From Kappaphycus alvarezii (lineage: Eukaryota > Rhodophyta > Florideophyceae > Gigartinales > Solieriaceae): a stretch of 64,000 nt of DNA. The notes below the pieces were generated by a model. The model saw only the letters and a program-made list of their open reading frames with translations, ran no database searches and was not told the DNA's origin. Of the stretch, positions 33,116-43,799 are shown piece after piece. Location: positions 62,001 through 126,000 of the forward strand of contig NADL03000655.1 in assembly GCA_002205965.3 (NCBI GenBank), read 5' to 3'. Position numbers and translations under genes: made by a program. The stretch's first letter is position 1. Each line of letters starts with the position of its first letter.

Positions 33116-33619
33116 TAAATAGGGCAACGTATTCGAAACGTTTCACGGCCTTGGACGAAATAAAAAAATGTGAAGCAATGCCACAGCTTTGAATTTGCAT
33201 GCGATTAGGACAATAACAAAAAATCTGCTTGATAAAATATCGGAAATGAATTTGGAGAACGAAGCGAGTGACGAGTCAAAATATTCCTGTTCTGAAAAAG
33301 TAGGACCAGAATCCTCAGAGAAAAAATAGAAATGGAATTGCACAGTAAATTTTGAATCGTAGGAAAAATCCGTTCCATGAATTTGTTCCTAAGGGAAATT
33401 TGTTCTAGGAAAATTGATGGGAACAGTTGTTTTTGGAGAATCATGGGGAGGAAGATGACAGACGTTTGTGGATAGGACCACTCTCCTACAGAAAGGAACG
33501 TTACCGTACTACAACAGGCACACAAAGGGCTGAATAATGGGGTAGTCTATTTCGCCTTCTTGCATCTCTAGCGAGGGGAATCTAAACGAAGTTTGTCACA
33601 CAAACGGCTTTACACGGTA

Positions 33620-33725
33620 CTTTAGTGAAGCGGATAAGGTGTGGGTGGTCTACTCTTGGCAGATATATCTGATTTATCGCTTGGTGTTACAGACAACCAC
33701 AATCGACTCAAAAGGGGATGTCGAC
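33620..33725 (-). repeat. LINE-B 3' UTR and tail fragment
   Basis: GGTGTGGGTGGTCTACTCTT then GGCAGATATATCTGATTTAT and CAGACAACCACAATCGACTC follow the LINE-B 3' end, then homology stops at GTCGACAC. A plus-oriented tail at 33950-34000 lies about 230 bp away, giving an inverted pair. Confidence 0.65.
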
Positions 33726-33949
33726 ACAATGTAGTGTCTACTATAGTTGTAACGTTTCGCGTCTTTTTAAGAGTTACTCATGCACAGATCGATGTCCCCT
33801 GTTGCCGCGGAAAGAGATAAAGGAGGGAGCATACAAAGAGTTGGCAAAGCGTAGCGAGTGTCCTTTCGAAGTTCTGGTCCCGCGACACTGGTGCTGCCTC
33901 TATTTTGAATCTCGCCCAATGGGGTACATCACTCTGTACACTGGGATAG
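33726..33949. other. Stretch between two inverted LINE tails
   Basis: No recognised protein. The ORFs here are chance frames. Confidence 0.35.
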
Positions 33950-34000
33950 GTCGGAAATATCTTCCAACAGTAAAACACCCAAACGTTTTCCCTCTCTGTA
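33950..34000 (+). repeat. LINE tail fragment, GGAAATATCTTCC variant
   Basis: CGGAAATATCTTCCAACAGT then AAAACACCCAAACGTTTTCC shares its variant bases with the minus-oriented copy at 9995-10040. Confidence 0.65.
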
Positions 34001-34333
34001 CACTCAAACTCGACACCACCCGTATCACGCGACGGCGGTGAACTGCAAGCTCGAATCATGCATGTCACACGACGATTGGCCCATGGCATTTTAGCTGACG
34101 CCAAGGGAGTACTCGCCAGCTTTGATTGGCCCATAGCGCCCAAGCCTTTATTGCTCGTACTGCTCAATCTAGGATGTGACCTCCGGCCTCCATCCGACGC
34201 AGGGTCCCTTGACCTGGGGTGAAATCTGCAGCGCTGTGGGGAAATAGCTCGAGGCTTTGTCGAGTTCCTCATCCCGGGCAAGCGCAGGGCATTATATGGC
34301 CCGAAGGCTTGTATCTGTTCAGTGATTAGAACT

Positions 34334-34560
34334 TCAAGATTTTTATCTTATATTGCAGTGTGGGAGGCCTCGTTTTTCAAAGTTTGGGCCCTTGGCGCTT
34401 TGAGAAAGTCTTTCAACACCCCTGGAACATCTTCGTTTACCTGCAGCAGAGGCTCCCATGTCCATTCGTCCTCGTCCGGTAGACCTTCATATTCCACTGG
34501 TATACGGAGAGTTCCTTCAATGTCTTTAAAGTAACGTCTCGACGATTTTATAGCCCATTT
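34334..34560 (-). pseudogene. Chromodomain-like remnant of a gypsy integrase
   Basis: The minus strand reads EGTLRIPVEYEGLPDEDEWT, then WEPLLQVNEDVPGVLKDFLK. The V-x-Y-x-G-L-x-x-x-E-x-T-W-E-P pattern, followed by E-D-V-P and a final helix, is that of a chromodomain at the integrase C-terminus of gypsy elements. Integrase of the gypsy-2 family lies upstream on the same strand (36400-35530), with two LINE tails inserted between. It is therefore probably the end of that element. A chromodomain would tether integration to modified histones. Confidence 0.6.
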
Positions 34561-34633
34561 CGGAATGCTCTGCAGCCTGAAGCAACGCCGGAATCACTTC
34601 TTTTCCATGCATATCGGCCCTGCACAAATGCAA

Positions 34634-34850
34634 GGGGAAAGGTTTGGGTGTTTTACTCTTAGAAGATATATCCGGTCTATCCCATGGTTTTCCAGACAAC
34701 CGCAATCAACTCAAAAGGGTATACCGACACATTAATGGGGAAGTAACTACGCTCCATAAAATGCTTCCTTCAGGCCAGCCATAAAGCATACCGCATTGGG
34801 CATTACGGCTGCTGCGGCGTGCCTTTGCATCAAAACCCCCAAATGCAAGC
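34634..34850 (-). mobile_element. LINE-B 3' end, severe 5' truncation (copy a)
   Basis: On the minus strand are the last codons (GCAAAGGCACGCCGCAGCAG and on), the 3' UTR and the tail GGTTTGGGTGTTTTACTCTT read in reverse. It is nearly collinear with 60570-60790. A second copy follows 360 bp to the right in the same orientation. Confidence 0.85.
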
Positions 34851-34993
34851 GTCTTGCCTGAACAATTTATTTTTTCTAGGGGTATTCTTCACCTCATAAA
34901 ACCAGTCAGAAAGTACTTCGAAAATCCTGCGCGGGCCTGTGCAGACGAATTGCAGTTTTTTGTCCTTGGATTGCGCCCGCATGACCAGAAAAG

Positions 34994-35195
34994 GGAAAGG
35001 GTTTGGGTGTCTTACTGTTAGAAGATATATCCGATCCATCCCATGGTTTTCCAGACAACCACAATCGACTCAAAAGGGTATACCGACACAGTGATGGGGA
35101 AGGAACTGGGCTTCCTAAAATGCTACCTTCAGGCCAGCCATCAAGCAGGCCGCATTGAACATGACGGCTGCTGCAGCGTGCCTTTGCATCAACAC
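34994..35195 (-). mobile_element. LINE-B 3' end, severe 5' truncation (copy b)
   Basis: Same extent and orientation as the copy at 34634-34850 and of similar length. The left limit is the tail GGTTTGGGTGTCTTACTGTT and the right limit lies near GCGTGCCTTTGCATCAACAC. Both copies stop at nearly the same LINE position, as if duplicated together or inserted with the same truncation. Confidence 0.85.
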
Positions 35196-36620
35196 GAAGT
35201 CTTCTTCCGTAAATTTCCAACAATTTACATTGGTCTTCCGATTTTGTGGCTCGGTATTTCGCTTGCGAGAAGCAGTCGTCAGGCCATGAACCTCTTTATG
35301 AATCCCTTCCAATGCAAATTGCATTTCGTCGATTCCTACCATCTTGCGCATGTTTGCTTCGTCATCTGCTTTGGCAAAGCGATACTTGGGCATCTTCAAT
35401 GCTCTCATTAGCGATCGTACTGGCCTGTGCCCTGTAAATACTTAAAGCGGAGCTCTGTAAACTTCTGGTTCTTTCTTATCACGCAAGCCCAATCAGCGCA
35501 GCGGTGCATGATTCAACACGCTTTGAACAGCTCCCACTACTGAAGGCCAGTCACTGTCTCCAGCATCCATTCACTGAGCAAGGCCTTGGTAGACCTTAAT
35601 ACTTTCCGACAAACTCTTTCAACGGATACTTTAGCCCATAGAGAATAAGCTGGGGTGAAGTAATGCTTCGCGCGGAGCTCTTTACTGAGAGCTGCGACGA
35701 GCTCATCCTGATAATGTGGGCCTTGGTCGCTGACCAGCCACGTCATAGAACCAAACATGCCCACCCAGACATTAAAAGCTTCCGATGCGCTCGCTGCTGT
35801 GGCGCCTTCTGTAGGCCATAGTCATACGTAGGAGGACAAATCGTCTCGAATGAAGAGCACATACCTGTAGTCATCCTGTCCTCGCCCCATGTACAGGAAG
35901 TCCACTTGCACAACCTCGTTCGGTATTTCGCCATGTAGTACATGGCCGAGTGGTCTGGGCACCACTTTCTTGCATCTCGAAACGATGCATTGTAAGCATC
36001 CAAGCACCAACGCAGTGACGTTTTGCTCAATTGTAGACCAGCAGAAGTTTTCTCTGATAACGTTGTTGTAGCCTGTACCCCACGATGGCCCATCATACTA
36101 TAGTATGTTGCTCTTGCGATGATCGTATAGCATCCATGTCTCGCCATGTGAGCACACCATTATTTTGAGTTGTATGTCCAGATCCTCATCGGATATCCAG
36201 ATCTTTCCCCCTCGTTTCCAGACTCGCTCGAAATTGTCGAATGTTACCTCATATCCTGTAGTATGTTGCTCTTGCGATGATCGTATAGCATCCATGTCTG
36301 GCCATGTAATCGAACCAGCTGACGGTGTCACCTGCTTAGCTTCCTCAAGAAAGATACTGCAAAGTACCCGTTTTCGTTGCGATACCCTCTCGTCCATCGA
36401 GTAACTGTGGGAATGTGGCTAGCCCCGCCTCACCGCAAGGTTCAATTTTAATGGAATCCGACACCAATGGAGCGTTTTGACACCTGAAAATACTAGTTCG
36501 GTTACTAATAATTGGATTTTCCTCCAAGTATAACCTATGAAGTAGCAGTATCCCTTCTTTGTGTTCTCCACAAAAAAGCAGAAGCTCGCCCCGTTTGTTG
36601 CATCACATTTCAATCATTGA
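35196..36620 (-). pseudogene. Gypsy-2 integrase and upstream part
   Basis: The minus strand contains a zinc-binding region beginning near 36397, with NVTALVLGCLQCIVSRCKKV. It continues VPRPLGHVLHGEIPNEVVQV, DFLYMGRGQDDYRYVLFIRD, then WLVSDQGPHYQDELV and KHYFTPAYSLWAKVSVERVC. This is a gypsy integrase with its D, D and E region (the last as VERVC). The plus-strand relative at 49925-50812 has the same text. The frame is broken at about 36098, where a 48-bp duplicated segment has replaced part of the zinc finger, and again near 35820 and 35530. The region 35530-35196 continues in decayed form. Confidence 0.8.
36101..36148. repeat. 48-bp templated duplication (copy 1; source at 36259-36306)
   Basis: TAGTATGTTGCTCTTGCGAT and on to GTCTCGCCATGT repeats 36259-36306 with one mismatch. 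In the related element at 50.5 kb the corresponding place has different sequence (the zinc-finger region) and no duplication, so copy 1 is the added one. Confidence 0.85.
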
Positions 36621-36693
36621 CTGAAAAAACAATTCCGACTTAGTCTGCGAGCCTGAGGGAGACTTTAGAGCAACTTGGCAATCTGGGAGCTTT

Positions 36694-37120
36694 TGTAAAA
36701 ATTTCTCTGTTAAAACCGCTGTGTAAAAGAGGTTTGTTCGCTTTTTCTATTTCAGTTTCCTATTACAAAGTGGTGTAACAGAGAAACTGCATCGTCTTGA
36801 ATGAATTTAGAAGTTTGATTTTCCTTTAATATTTTTATTTGACATAAAGTCCCATGTCATCGTTTTCGGTACTTAGTTGTATTCTAGATAGTACAATTCT
36901 ATAGTTACACCTCTACTTTCTAGTAAGTTCCACTAAGCTAACAAAATATATAATTTATAGAGAAGAGCTACAGTAGTGTCTATATACAGGGGACTCATCT
37001 GGATTCTTGTGGGAATCCAGGTACACTCCATACACCATTTGCTCTAAACTTTCTGAAACCCACTACCATCGTCTCAACTGTTCCCTTAGCAGCGCCTCGG
37101 CTGCCTTCCTCTCTGTTTCA
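36694..37120 (+). repeat. 5' LTR of gypsy-1
   Basis: 427 bp, TG...CA. Its first 95 bp fold back on themselves (about 36703-36734 against 36757-36788), more degenerate than in the 3' LTR. Internal AT-rich stretches such as AAAATATATAATTTATAG could hold the promoter. Confidence 0.92.
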
Positions 37121-37906
37121 CTGGTTGCATCGCTTTAGACGGTTTCGCTGCCTTTTCGCCATCTTCTTGCTCTAGTTCGAGATTTTTTACACGTGTATTT
37201 TTTGTGGGTTTCTGAACTTAAAAAAATTTGCTATCAGTTTTCTGTGAGAAAAATCGCATATACTGTACTTGTGGGCTGGAGTGCCAGGTACCCTAAACCT
37301 CATTGTTCCACACCGGTCGCGGTTACTAATCGGAGATCTTAGTAACCGGGAACGTGACTGTTCAGCAAAGGCTGTTTTGTCTAGGTCATTCTGTACAGGT
37401 AGCGTGCAGGCCTCATGAAGATGCGTGATCCTGTGCAGAATACTTAAACTGGACAGCTGGGCTTAAATAAGCTGCCTTAGTAAAGCCGTGCTTCTGACCG
37501 AGTCCCCATTTGATGGTCACCTGTCAGAATTATTCTACAATCCGATTGCACTTTTTGGCTGCTAGCTAGATGCACCGACTGGGTCACGGGTTCAGCTAAC
37601 GCTTTAAAGGGTCGACTTTGACTGGACTTGGACTAAGGGACACGCGCTCAGGAAAGGCACTACTTGGTTGTTGACCAGCTTAAGGTCGGCTTTAGAGGCT
37701 TTCCGTTAGGGTAAAGACACTGACTGCGGTTTACATAGTGGACTGGTGGGGACACCAGAGTGTAGGTGTGATCTAAGCTGCTGGTGAGCCACTCTCTCCG
37801 AAGGTAGGGAGCCAACCCGTCGTCCAGGGACGAATCCCATGCAGATTTCAACTTCAACTGTTTGTATTCAAGTTTGGGTGTTGGTGTTAGGCTTTAAGTA
37901 ATAGGT
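37121..37906 (+). other. Gypsy-1 leader between LTR and gag
   Basis: About 790 bp without a long ORF in the plus direction. It is the untranslated leader or very decayed gag. The 65-codon minus ORF here is a chance frame. Confidence 0.5.
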
Positions 37907-38730
37907 TTGTTGAGCATGTTCTTTTTAAAACCAAATAAGTCTGTGTTGCTCGACTCGAGATGCGCTACCGGTTTGGTCATGGTTGCAATCAGTCGAAAAG
38001 TACCTGAGACTTATTCAGCGGGCCGTGAAGAAGTCATCAGTGCCCAGAATGCTATCAACTTTGCTTCGACATTCTTGACCGGAGCTGCCGCAAGCAGGCG
38101 GTATACGCTTGTCTCCGAAAATACTGCTCCAACTACATGGGAAGCTTTCAAACTCCTAGGTGAGGCAGAGTGTGTCCCCTGGACAGTGTCATTCGAGCTT
38201 GCGACAAGCTTACCAAGATCCGCCGGAAAAAAAGTGTGGCAGTGTACCTCTGAGAGTTCAGGAATTAATTATTTATCAATATTAACAGTATCAGTGAGTC
38301 GGAAAAACCGGCGCAGTTCTGTGAAGGTCTCAAATTCCACATTCTGTTGGAAGCTCGCAAAGGGAAACCATCAAAGTTTGAAGCTGAGACTACCATTGCT
38401 CTTAACATTGACGGAGCATTTTACGGTGCAGGTTTCTTCACTGACAGAGGTTCATTTTACACCAATCAGAATCCCTCAGGTCCTATGCTGATGAAGATCG
38501 GAAACCTGAAATGTAAAACCGGTGGACACCGTCAGAAAGACTTGATGGAGAACCGATGCTTTACGTGCCATAAAGTGGGATGTAGACCTTGGAAATCCAA
38601 GAAGGGCAACGGAAATAAAGTTAACAGGGGTTCTACTCGCATAGTGGCGAGCAATACACAGGCAGAACAAAATAATGATTTGTATGGCATTGACTCCGAA
38701 AACTTGCTGGTCCACCAGACTTTGTGAACA
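37907..38730 (+). pseudogene. Gypsy-1 gag
   Basis: The first frame (37907-38491) carries AINFASTFLTGAAASRRYTL and TTWEAFKLLGEAECVPWTVS. A second frame (38347-38727) takes over with EARKGKPSKFEAETTIALNI and the Cys-rich motif CFTCHKVGCRPWK near 38560. That motif resembles the CFxCxxxGC finger of some gypsy gag proteins. At least one frameshift lies near 38340. Gag would form the particle. Confidence 0.6.
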
Positions 38731-38879
38731 CTCAAATGAGACCAGTAATGAGTGTGAACAGATGCACTAATAAGTAGACTGAAACTGTTGCGGACATCAC
38801 CGGAGCTAAATTCTCAGAGGACAGGAAACAGTCGAGAGTCTCCGAAGCCGAATCTCATGGAATCAATTCTAGTCATGAT

Positions 38880-39430
38880 GACCACATCCCCACTGATGGA
38901 CTTATGCCAGTGGAGCATTTTTTAGTACTTGAAGGTAGACTGAGTGGAATAGCGGTCAAAGTACTAAAGGACGATGGATGCAATACGAAAGTGGTTTCAG
39001 CGGAGTCATTGAAGCGAAATAGGAACTTTTTTGAGATTCGGCGTGAACGAGTCATTGTTTGCCATTCACAGAAGGAATTTACTGAGGAAGTATCTGAGAT
39101 ACATTTCAACGGAACTATTCAGTTAGGCGAACAAACGTACACTTCTAATTGGGCTATCTCCCAGATTAGGTATGATACTCTGTTGGAAATCCGTGGCATA
39201 TTGCCCACACTTCACTTGTTGATTATCGGAAACGGATTGTGATGGCTAAAGATGCTTCTATTCCATTGATTGATCCCGATGACGACAACCGTATTGAGGT
39301 GTCCAATTTGGGGGTGAAGAAATTTAGAAGAATGCTGAGGCATGGGGGTGACTTCGAAGTATTTCAGCTACTTGAAGTTCACAGTATGAGACGAGTGACA
39401 GATTCAAAGTTCAAGGGAAGACTGGGCTGA
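38880..39430 (+). pseudogene. Gypsy-1 protease region
   Basis: The ORF 38904-39242 contains KVLKDDGCNTKVVSAE, matching a retropepsin active site D-S/D-G-x-T-x, then FEIRRERVIVCHSQKEFTEE. The following frame (39239-39430) holds a C-terminal part. Identification rests on position between gag and RT and on the DDG motif only. Confidence 0.5.
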
Positions 39431-40800
39431 TTACCGGATAATTTTGAAGAGGTATTTCAGGATGAATTGACAAGCGGGCTTCCTCCGATTCGATCAGTTG
39501 ATCATGAGATCAAAGTGGAGGAAGGATAAAAGGCACCTCATCGACATTTATTCCAGTTGTCTCCATCCGAACTTGGGGCGGCAAAAGAGTACGTTGAGTC
39601 TCTTTTTCGGAAAGGGAAGATCGGGTCCAGTTAATCACCATATGGAGCACATGTGAAAGAAAGGGATTAAAACTTAGAAGTGTTGTCCATTATCTCGCTT
39701 TGGATCGCATCGAGAAAAATAATAATGGTCCACTCCCTCGTTCTGATGAAATGTTCGATCGACTTGGAGTTGCAAGATTTTTCTCTAAGCTTGATCTGGA
39801 AACGGGATTCCATCAGATAATGGAGAAACCAGAGGACATCGAAAATACTTCCTTCAATACAAATTATGGGCAATCTGAATATCTTGTTATTCCAATGAGA
39901 CTTAGCCACGCTCCTGCTACGTTACAAACTTTGATGAACCGGATCTTATATGATTGCATCGATGTCTTCTTGGTTGTCTATATGGATGATCTTCTTATAT
40001 TCAGTAAGAATGAGGCAGAACATTACAAACATCTGGAAATTGTGTTAAAAAGACTTAAGGATCACAAGCTGTACATCTCTCTGAATAAATGATCTTTCTT
40101 TCAGACTGAGCTAAATTTTTTAGGTTTAGTAGTCGGGAAGGACGGCATTCGTGTCGATCCTGAGAAGGTAGAAGTCTTACAAACTTGGCCGAAACCTGAA
40201 TCTCTAACGGAGTTTTTATACAGTTTTTCCGTAGGTTCATTCCGAAGTTCTCTGCAATTGCTGCACTTCTAACAGATCTGACAAAGAAAGGTCGAGGTAT
40301 AGGAAAATGGGATCAAAAGTGTTATAAAGCTTTCCAGAAGCTAAAGGAAGCGATGAAATTGGCTCCAATCTTAGTTGCTCTTAATTGGAAAAAGCCATTT
40401 CGTGGTCATGTAGATGCTCCACAGATTGCTGTCGGTGGAACTCTAACACAGGTGGATGAGAATGGAAGGGATCGTGTCATTTCTTTCTATTAAAGGAAGA
40501 CTTCACCAACTGAGTCGAATTAAACTGCAAACGACGGAGAGCTGCTGGCTTTGATTAATTTTCTGGGAAGAATCAGGCGCTATCTTGAAGGTTCTGAGTT
40601 TGAAATTTTCGCAGACAGCCAGGTGCTTAAGAGCTTCTTCACAAAAACGAGACTGAGTCGGAAAGAAGCTCGTTGGTTGGAAATTCTCTGTAACTTCGGA
40701 ATCTTTCCCATCTTTCTGAAGCCCGGAAGGATTCAATTCTTGGGAGACGCATTATCACGAGCTCCGCCCGTGATGAAAGGAGATGGTGACGTCTCAGTGA
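39430..40800 (+). pseudogene. Gypsy-1 reverse transcriptase and RNase H
   Basis: RT begins around 39480 (GLPPIRSVDHEIKVEEG, pieces). The open part 39700-40092 has FFSKLDLETGFHQI, MRLSHAPATLQTLMNRILYD and VVYMDDLLIFSKN, the gypsy catalytic YMDD. RNase H follows with GHVDAPQIAVGGTL (first Asp), DGELLALINFLGRIRRYLEG, EIFADSQVL (Asp) and FLGDALSRAP (Asp), ending near 40760. Stops lie at about 39655, 40090 and 40490. RT and RNase H motifs are well kept otherwise. Confidence 0.88.
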
Positions 40801-41039
40801 ATAATATTGATGTTCCCTACCTTGCTGTTGATCAGATCATTCCCCGCTATGATGACGAACAGTTCTTCGGTGCAGCGGTAAAAGGCATGGAAGGAGAGCG
40901 TCCAGAGGATATGATTCAGAAGCAGAAACTTGAAAGAATTCTGCCGATGTTCCGAAAAGATACTTCAAGGCTGTTGTACAATGGAAAATTTTGCCTACCA
41001 AGAAGGTGAGTTTCGGATATTTTCCAAATTGCTCACGAC

Positions 41040-42360
41040 TCGAAAGTTGGTGGACATTTTAAATTTGCGAAGACAATGTCCAGAATAGAAAACTTCCATT
41101 CGAAACATAAGATCATGGATGTTCGAAAATATTGTGAAGTAGGTCGCACGTGTCAGCAGTATAAGGACTCTAATCAAAACACGTTGACTGATCCAATGTC
41201 ACCGGAATTGTTTGACCGGAAATGGAGATCATTAGCTACAGATTTCATTGTGAGGCTACTCCTGACGAGGAGCGACCATGATGCGATCACGACTTGGTTT
41301 GATCGACTTACTCTTCCAGTCCATTTCCTGAAATCCGAAACATCAGATACTGTTGAGGATACGGCTGGAGACTTCTTCGCGAACATCTTCATGAACCACC
41401 GGTTGCCGGACGATGTGACCTCAGATAGGGACAGCAAGTTCATTTGAAAGTGTTGGAAGGCACCGATGAATCTTTGTGGGGTGAGATTAGGAATGTCTAC
41501 AAGTAGACACCCACAAAAAGATGTTGCTTTCGAGATTATGAGTAGGACGATCGGGAACTATCTCCGTTGCTATTGTTCGTATCATCAAGATGACTAGGAT
41601 TAACTTCTTACTTCTGCGTATTTTGCATACAACTCGCCTATGAGCGATGATCTGTGTATGTCACCATTTGAGCTGGACGTAGGATAGACACCTAAATCTT
41701 CATTGGACTTCTTGGCCAACAGCAGCTTACCTCTTCAAAGTTTGGACAAATTTCGTGCCAAGCTCAAGGTTTCTCTTGAAGATGCGCAATTTGCCTACAA
41801 ATTGGCAAAAGCTCAGCAAGCTGCATATGATTTAAGGCGATACAAGGTTCCAGATCATAACGTCGGTTCGAAGCTATGGATCAATCGTTCGTTGTTTACG
41901 GATGTTTATTACAGGTCCCAGGATTCTAAAAAGCTTGGTGCGCGCAGATTTTGGCCATTTGTGGATAAGGAGCTAATTGGTAAGAATGCTGTTCGACTGG
42001 ATCTCCCTGCTCATATTAAAACCCATCCAGTCATTCATATCATTCACACCACAGCACATTGGGAGCAGCCCGGTGACATTGCTTTACATATTTATCCTGC
42101 AACTGCACCACTTGAGCTACCTGGTGGACGAGAACAGGAATTTGAGGTTATTTTGGATCAAAAAAAAGTTTGACGCGGTTACAAGTTCTTGGTTTTGATG
42201 GTTGGAGTGCCACGTCATGATGCGAAGCGGCAACCAACGAGGTACTTTGTAGATGTTATTGAAGATGGATCTATTATTGTAACTGAGTGTTTTCAGCAGT
42301 ATACTCGGAAGAAAAATATACTATCGCAGTACCATTGACAAGGACGTCAACAGTCCGGGA
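41040..42360 (+). pseudogene. Gypsy-1 integrase with chromodomain-like C-terminus
   Basis: The zinc region is CEVGRTCQQYK (41148 on). The core has DRKWRSLATDFI, DHDAITTWFDRL and SDRDSKF (second Asp), and the third acidic residue lies beyond a stop near 41446. The C-terminal part 41703-42173 reads KLGARRFWPFVDKELIGKNA, VRLDLPAHIKTHPVIHIIHT, then FEVILDQKKV and after a stop RGYKFLVLMVGVPRHDA. The F-E-V-x-x-I-L-D-x-K-K and the following V-x-W-like strand resemble a chromodomain. Stops and a probable indel near 42225 make it inactive. Confidence 0.8.
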
Positions 42361-42370
42361 AAGGGAATAG

Positions 42371-42797
42371 TGTAAAAATGTCTCTGTTTCAACCTCTGTG
42401 TAATAGAGACTTGTTCGCTTTTGTTATTTCAGTTTCTATTACACAGTGGTGAAACAGAGAAACTGCATCGTCTTGAATGAATTTAGAAGTTTGATTTTCC
42501 TTTAATGTTTTTATTTGACGTGGAGTCCTACTTCATCATTTTAAGTACTTAAGTTCTATTCTAGATAGTACAATTCTATAGTTACACCTCTACTTTCTAG
42601 TATGTTCTACAAAGCTAACAAAGTATATAATTTCTAGAGTAGAGCTACAGTACTGTCTATATACAGGGGGCTCATATGGATTCTTGTGGGAATCCAGGTA
42701 CACTCTATGCACCCCTTGCCCACAACTTTCTGTAACCCACTACCACTGTCTCAACTGTTCCTTTAGCAGCACCCCGGCTGCCTCCCTCTTTTTTTCA
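42371..42797 (+). repeat. 3' LTR of gypsy-1
   Basis: 427 bp, TG...CA, directly after the purine tract. It contains a nearly perfect long inverted repeat in its first 93 bases (42380-42410 against 42432-42463). Confidence 0.93.
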
Positions 42798-43219
42798 GGT
42801 TTATAAGTGAATATCTCTAGCGCTAGTACATTAGGTAGTCGCATTCAGAGTTTTTAACAATCGACTAAGCCAGGGCAACTGCTAGCGACCAGCAACAGCT
42901 TAACATTAGACGAGCCACCTCACTACAGAAAGGGGGGTAATTTGGAAAGGAGCCAAAGCACTAAGTTCTCTGGGTATCTTCCCACCAAAAAACTGACGTT
43001 TTCCAGGCTCTGCTCGACAAACATCCCGAGACACCGCCCCAAACAGGATGAGGGATTTCACTCCAGCAGAACAAAACATGTCTATCGCAACTTTACTGAA
43101 GATGATAAATCAGAATTCTCAAAAGTTCTAAACTTAGATTCTCCGCGGGATTTGCTGGCCTTAGACCATCCCATCTAGTTAATCTGTTGCGAGCCCTATC
43201 CTCATCTGAAAAGCCTCGT
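42798..43219. other. Stretch between gypsy-1 and copia-2
   Basis: A plus ORF at 42942-43178 (SQSTKFSGYLPTKKLTFSRL) has no recognised motif. Nothing else is seen. Confidence 0.4.
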
Positions 43220-43665
43220 TGATATCTAGCCGATATCTTCGTACATCATTTGGAACTGGCCTGCGAGAGATTCTTGCAAGAGATTGCATCGGATGTGGAT
43301 GTGGTGAATGAATTTATTTCATTTCTGATTGGGGCCAAATAAGCGAAATGGTATCATTTTTCGCATGCGTCATTATATTGCTTGTATTATTTTGAGGGTG
43401 CACTGACTTGGCCGTTGCATTTGTAGGTTGGGCTGTGCCACCGTCAAGTGGTACAAACGCTACGAAATATGTGGTGGTGGCTTGTGGCTAACGATAGTCT
43501 CCTAAACTTTTGTGGTTCTCGTTAGCTGTAATGTTGGGTCGGTTTAGATAGGTTTTATCTATCCAGATTATAGATAAGAACAGAATGCAGTTGATGAGTA
43601 AAGGAACGAGATTAACTCGGCGGTAAGAAATGTTCAGAGATTTTACCAGCTCGTTTACTTTATTG
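43220..43665 (+). repeat. 5' LTR of copia-2
   Basis: Aligned with 47910-48359 over its length (GATGTGGATGTGGTGAATGA, GGTACAAACGCTACGAAATA, TTGGGTCGGTTT). Several small indels separate the two. Confidence 0.88.
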
Positions 43666-43679
43666 GGCTATGGGCCCAG
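43666..43679 (+). promoter_or_regulatory. Primer-binding site of copia-2
   Basis: GGCTATGGGCCCAG directly follows the LTR. Against GGTTATGGGCCCAG it differs at one base. It is the same half-tRNA initiator Met type as in copia-1 and copia-3. Confidence 0.75.
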
Positions 43680-43799
43680 ACCCTCGCTAACTTATTTTAT
43701 AATTGCTCTACTTAGTCCTTGGCAATTTGTTTGATTGTTGTGTGTGGCTATTTTTCTGCTCGTTGATAAGAGTTCTAAAGTTGTTGCTGTTTATTTGTC

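Larger units (their letters stand above)
36694..42797 (+). mobile_element. Gypsy-1: LTR element with chromodomain-like end
   Basis: The LTRs 36694-37120 and 42371-42797 are each 427 bp, start TGTAAAAAT, end TTTCA, and differ by roughly a tenth. The flanks are GCTTT (36689-36693) and GGTTT (42798-42802), one mismatch, so probably an aged 5-bp duplication. A purine tract GGGAAAGGGAATAG precedes the 3' LTR. The internal order is gag, protease, RT, RNase H, integrase, chromodomain, which is gypsy and chromovirus order. The coding region has many stops and frameshifts. The primer-binding site after the 5' LTR (CTGGTTGCATCGC) was not assigned to a tRNA. Confidence 0.93.

Noticed and set aside
33620-34000. 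Terminal inverted repeat pair of a small DNA transposon
   Set aside because: The two tail motifs face each other here, but elsewhere they occur singly or in tandem and are joined to LINE C-terminal codons. LINE 3' ends explain them better.
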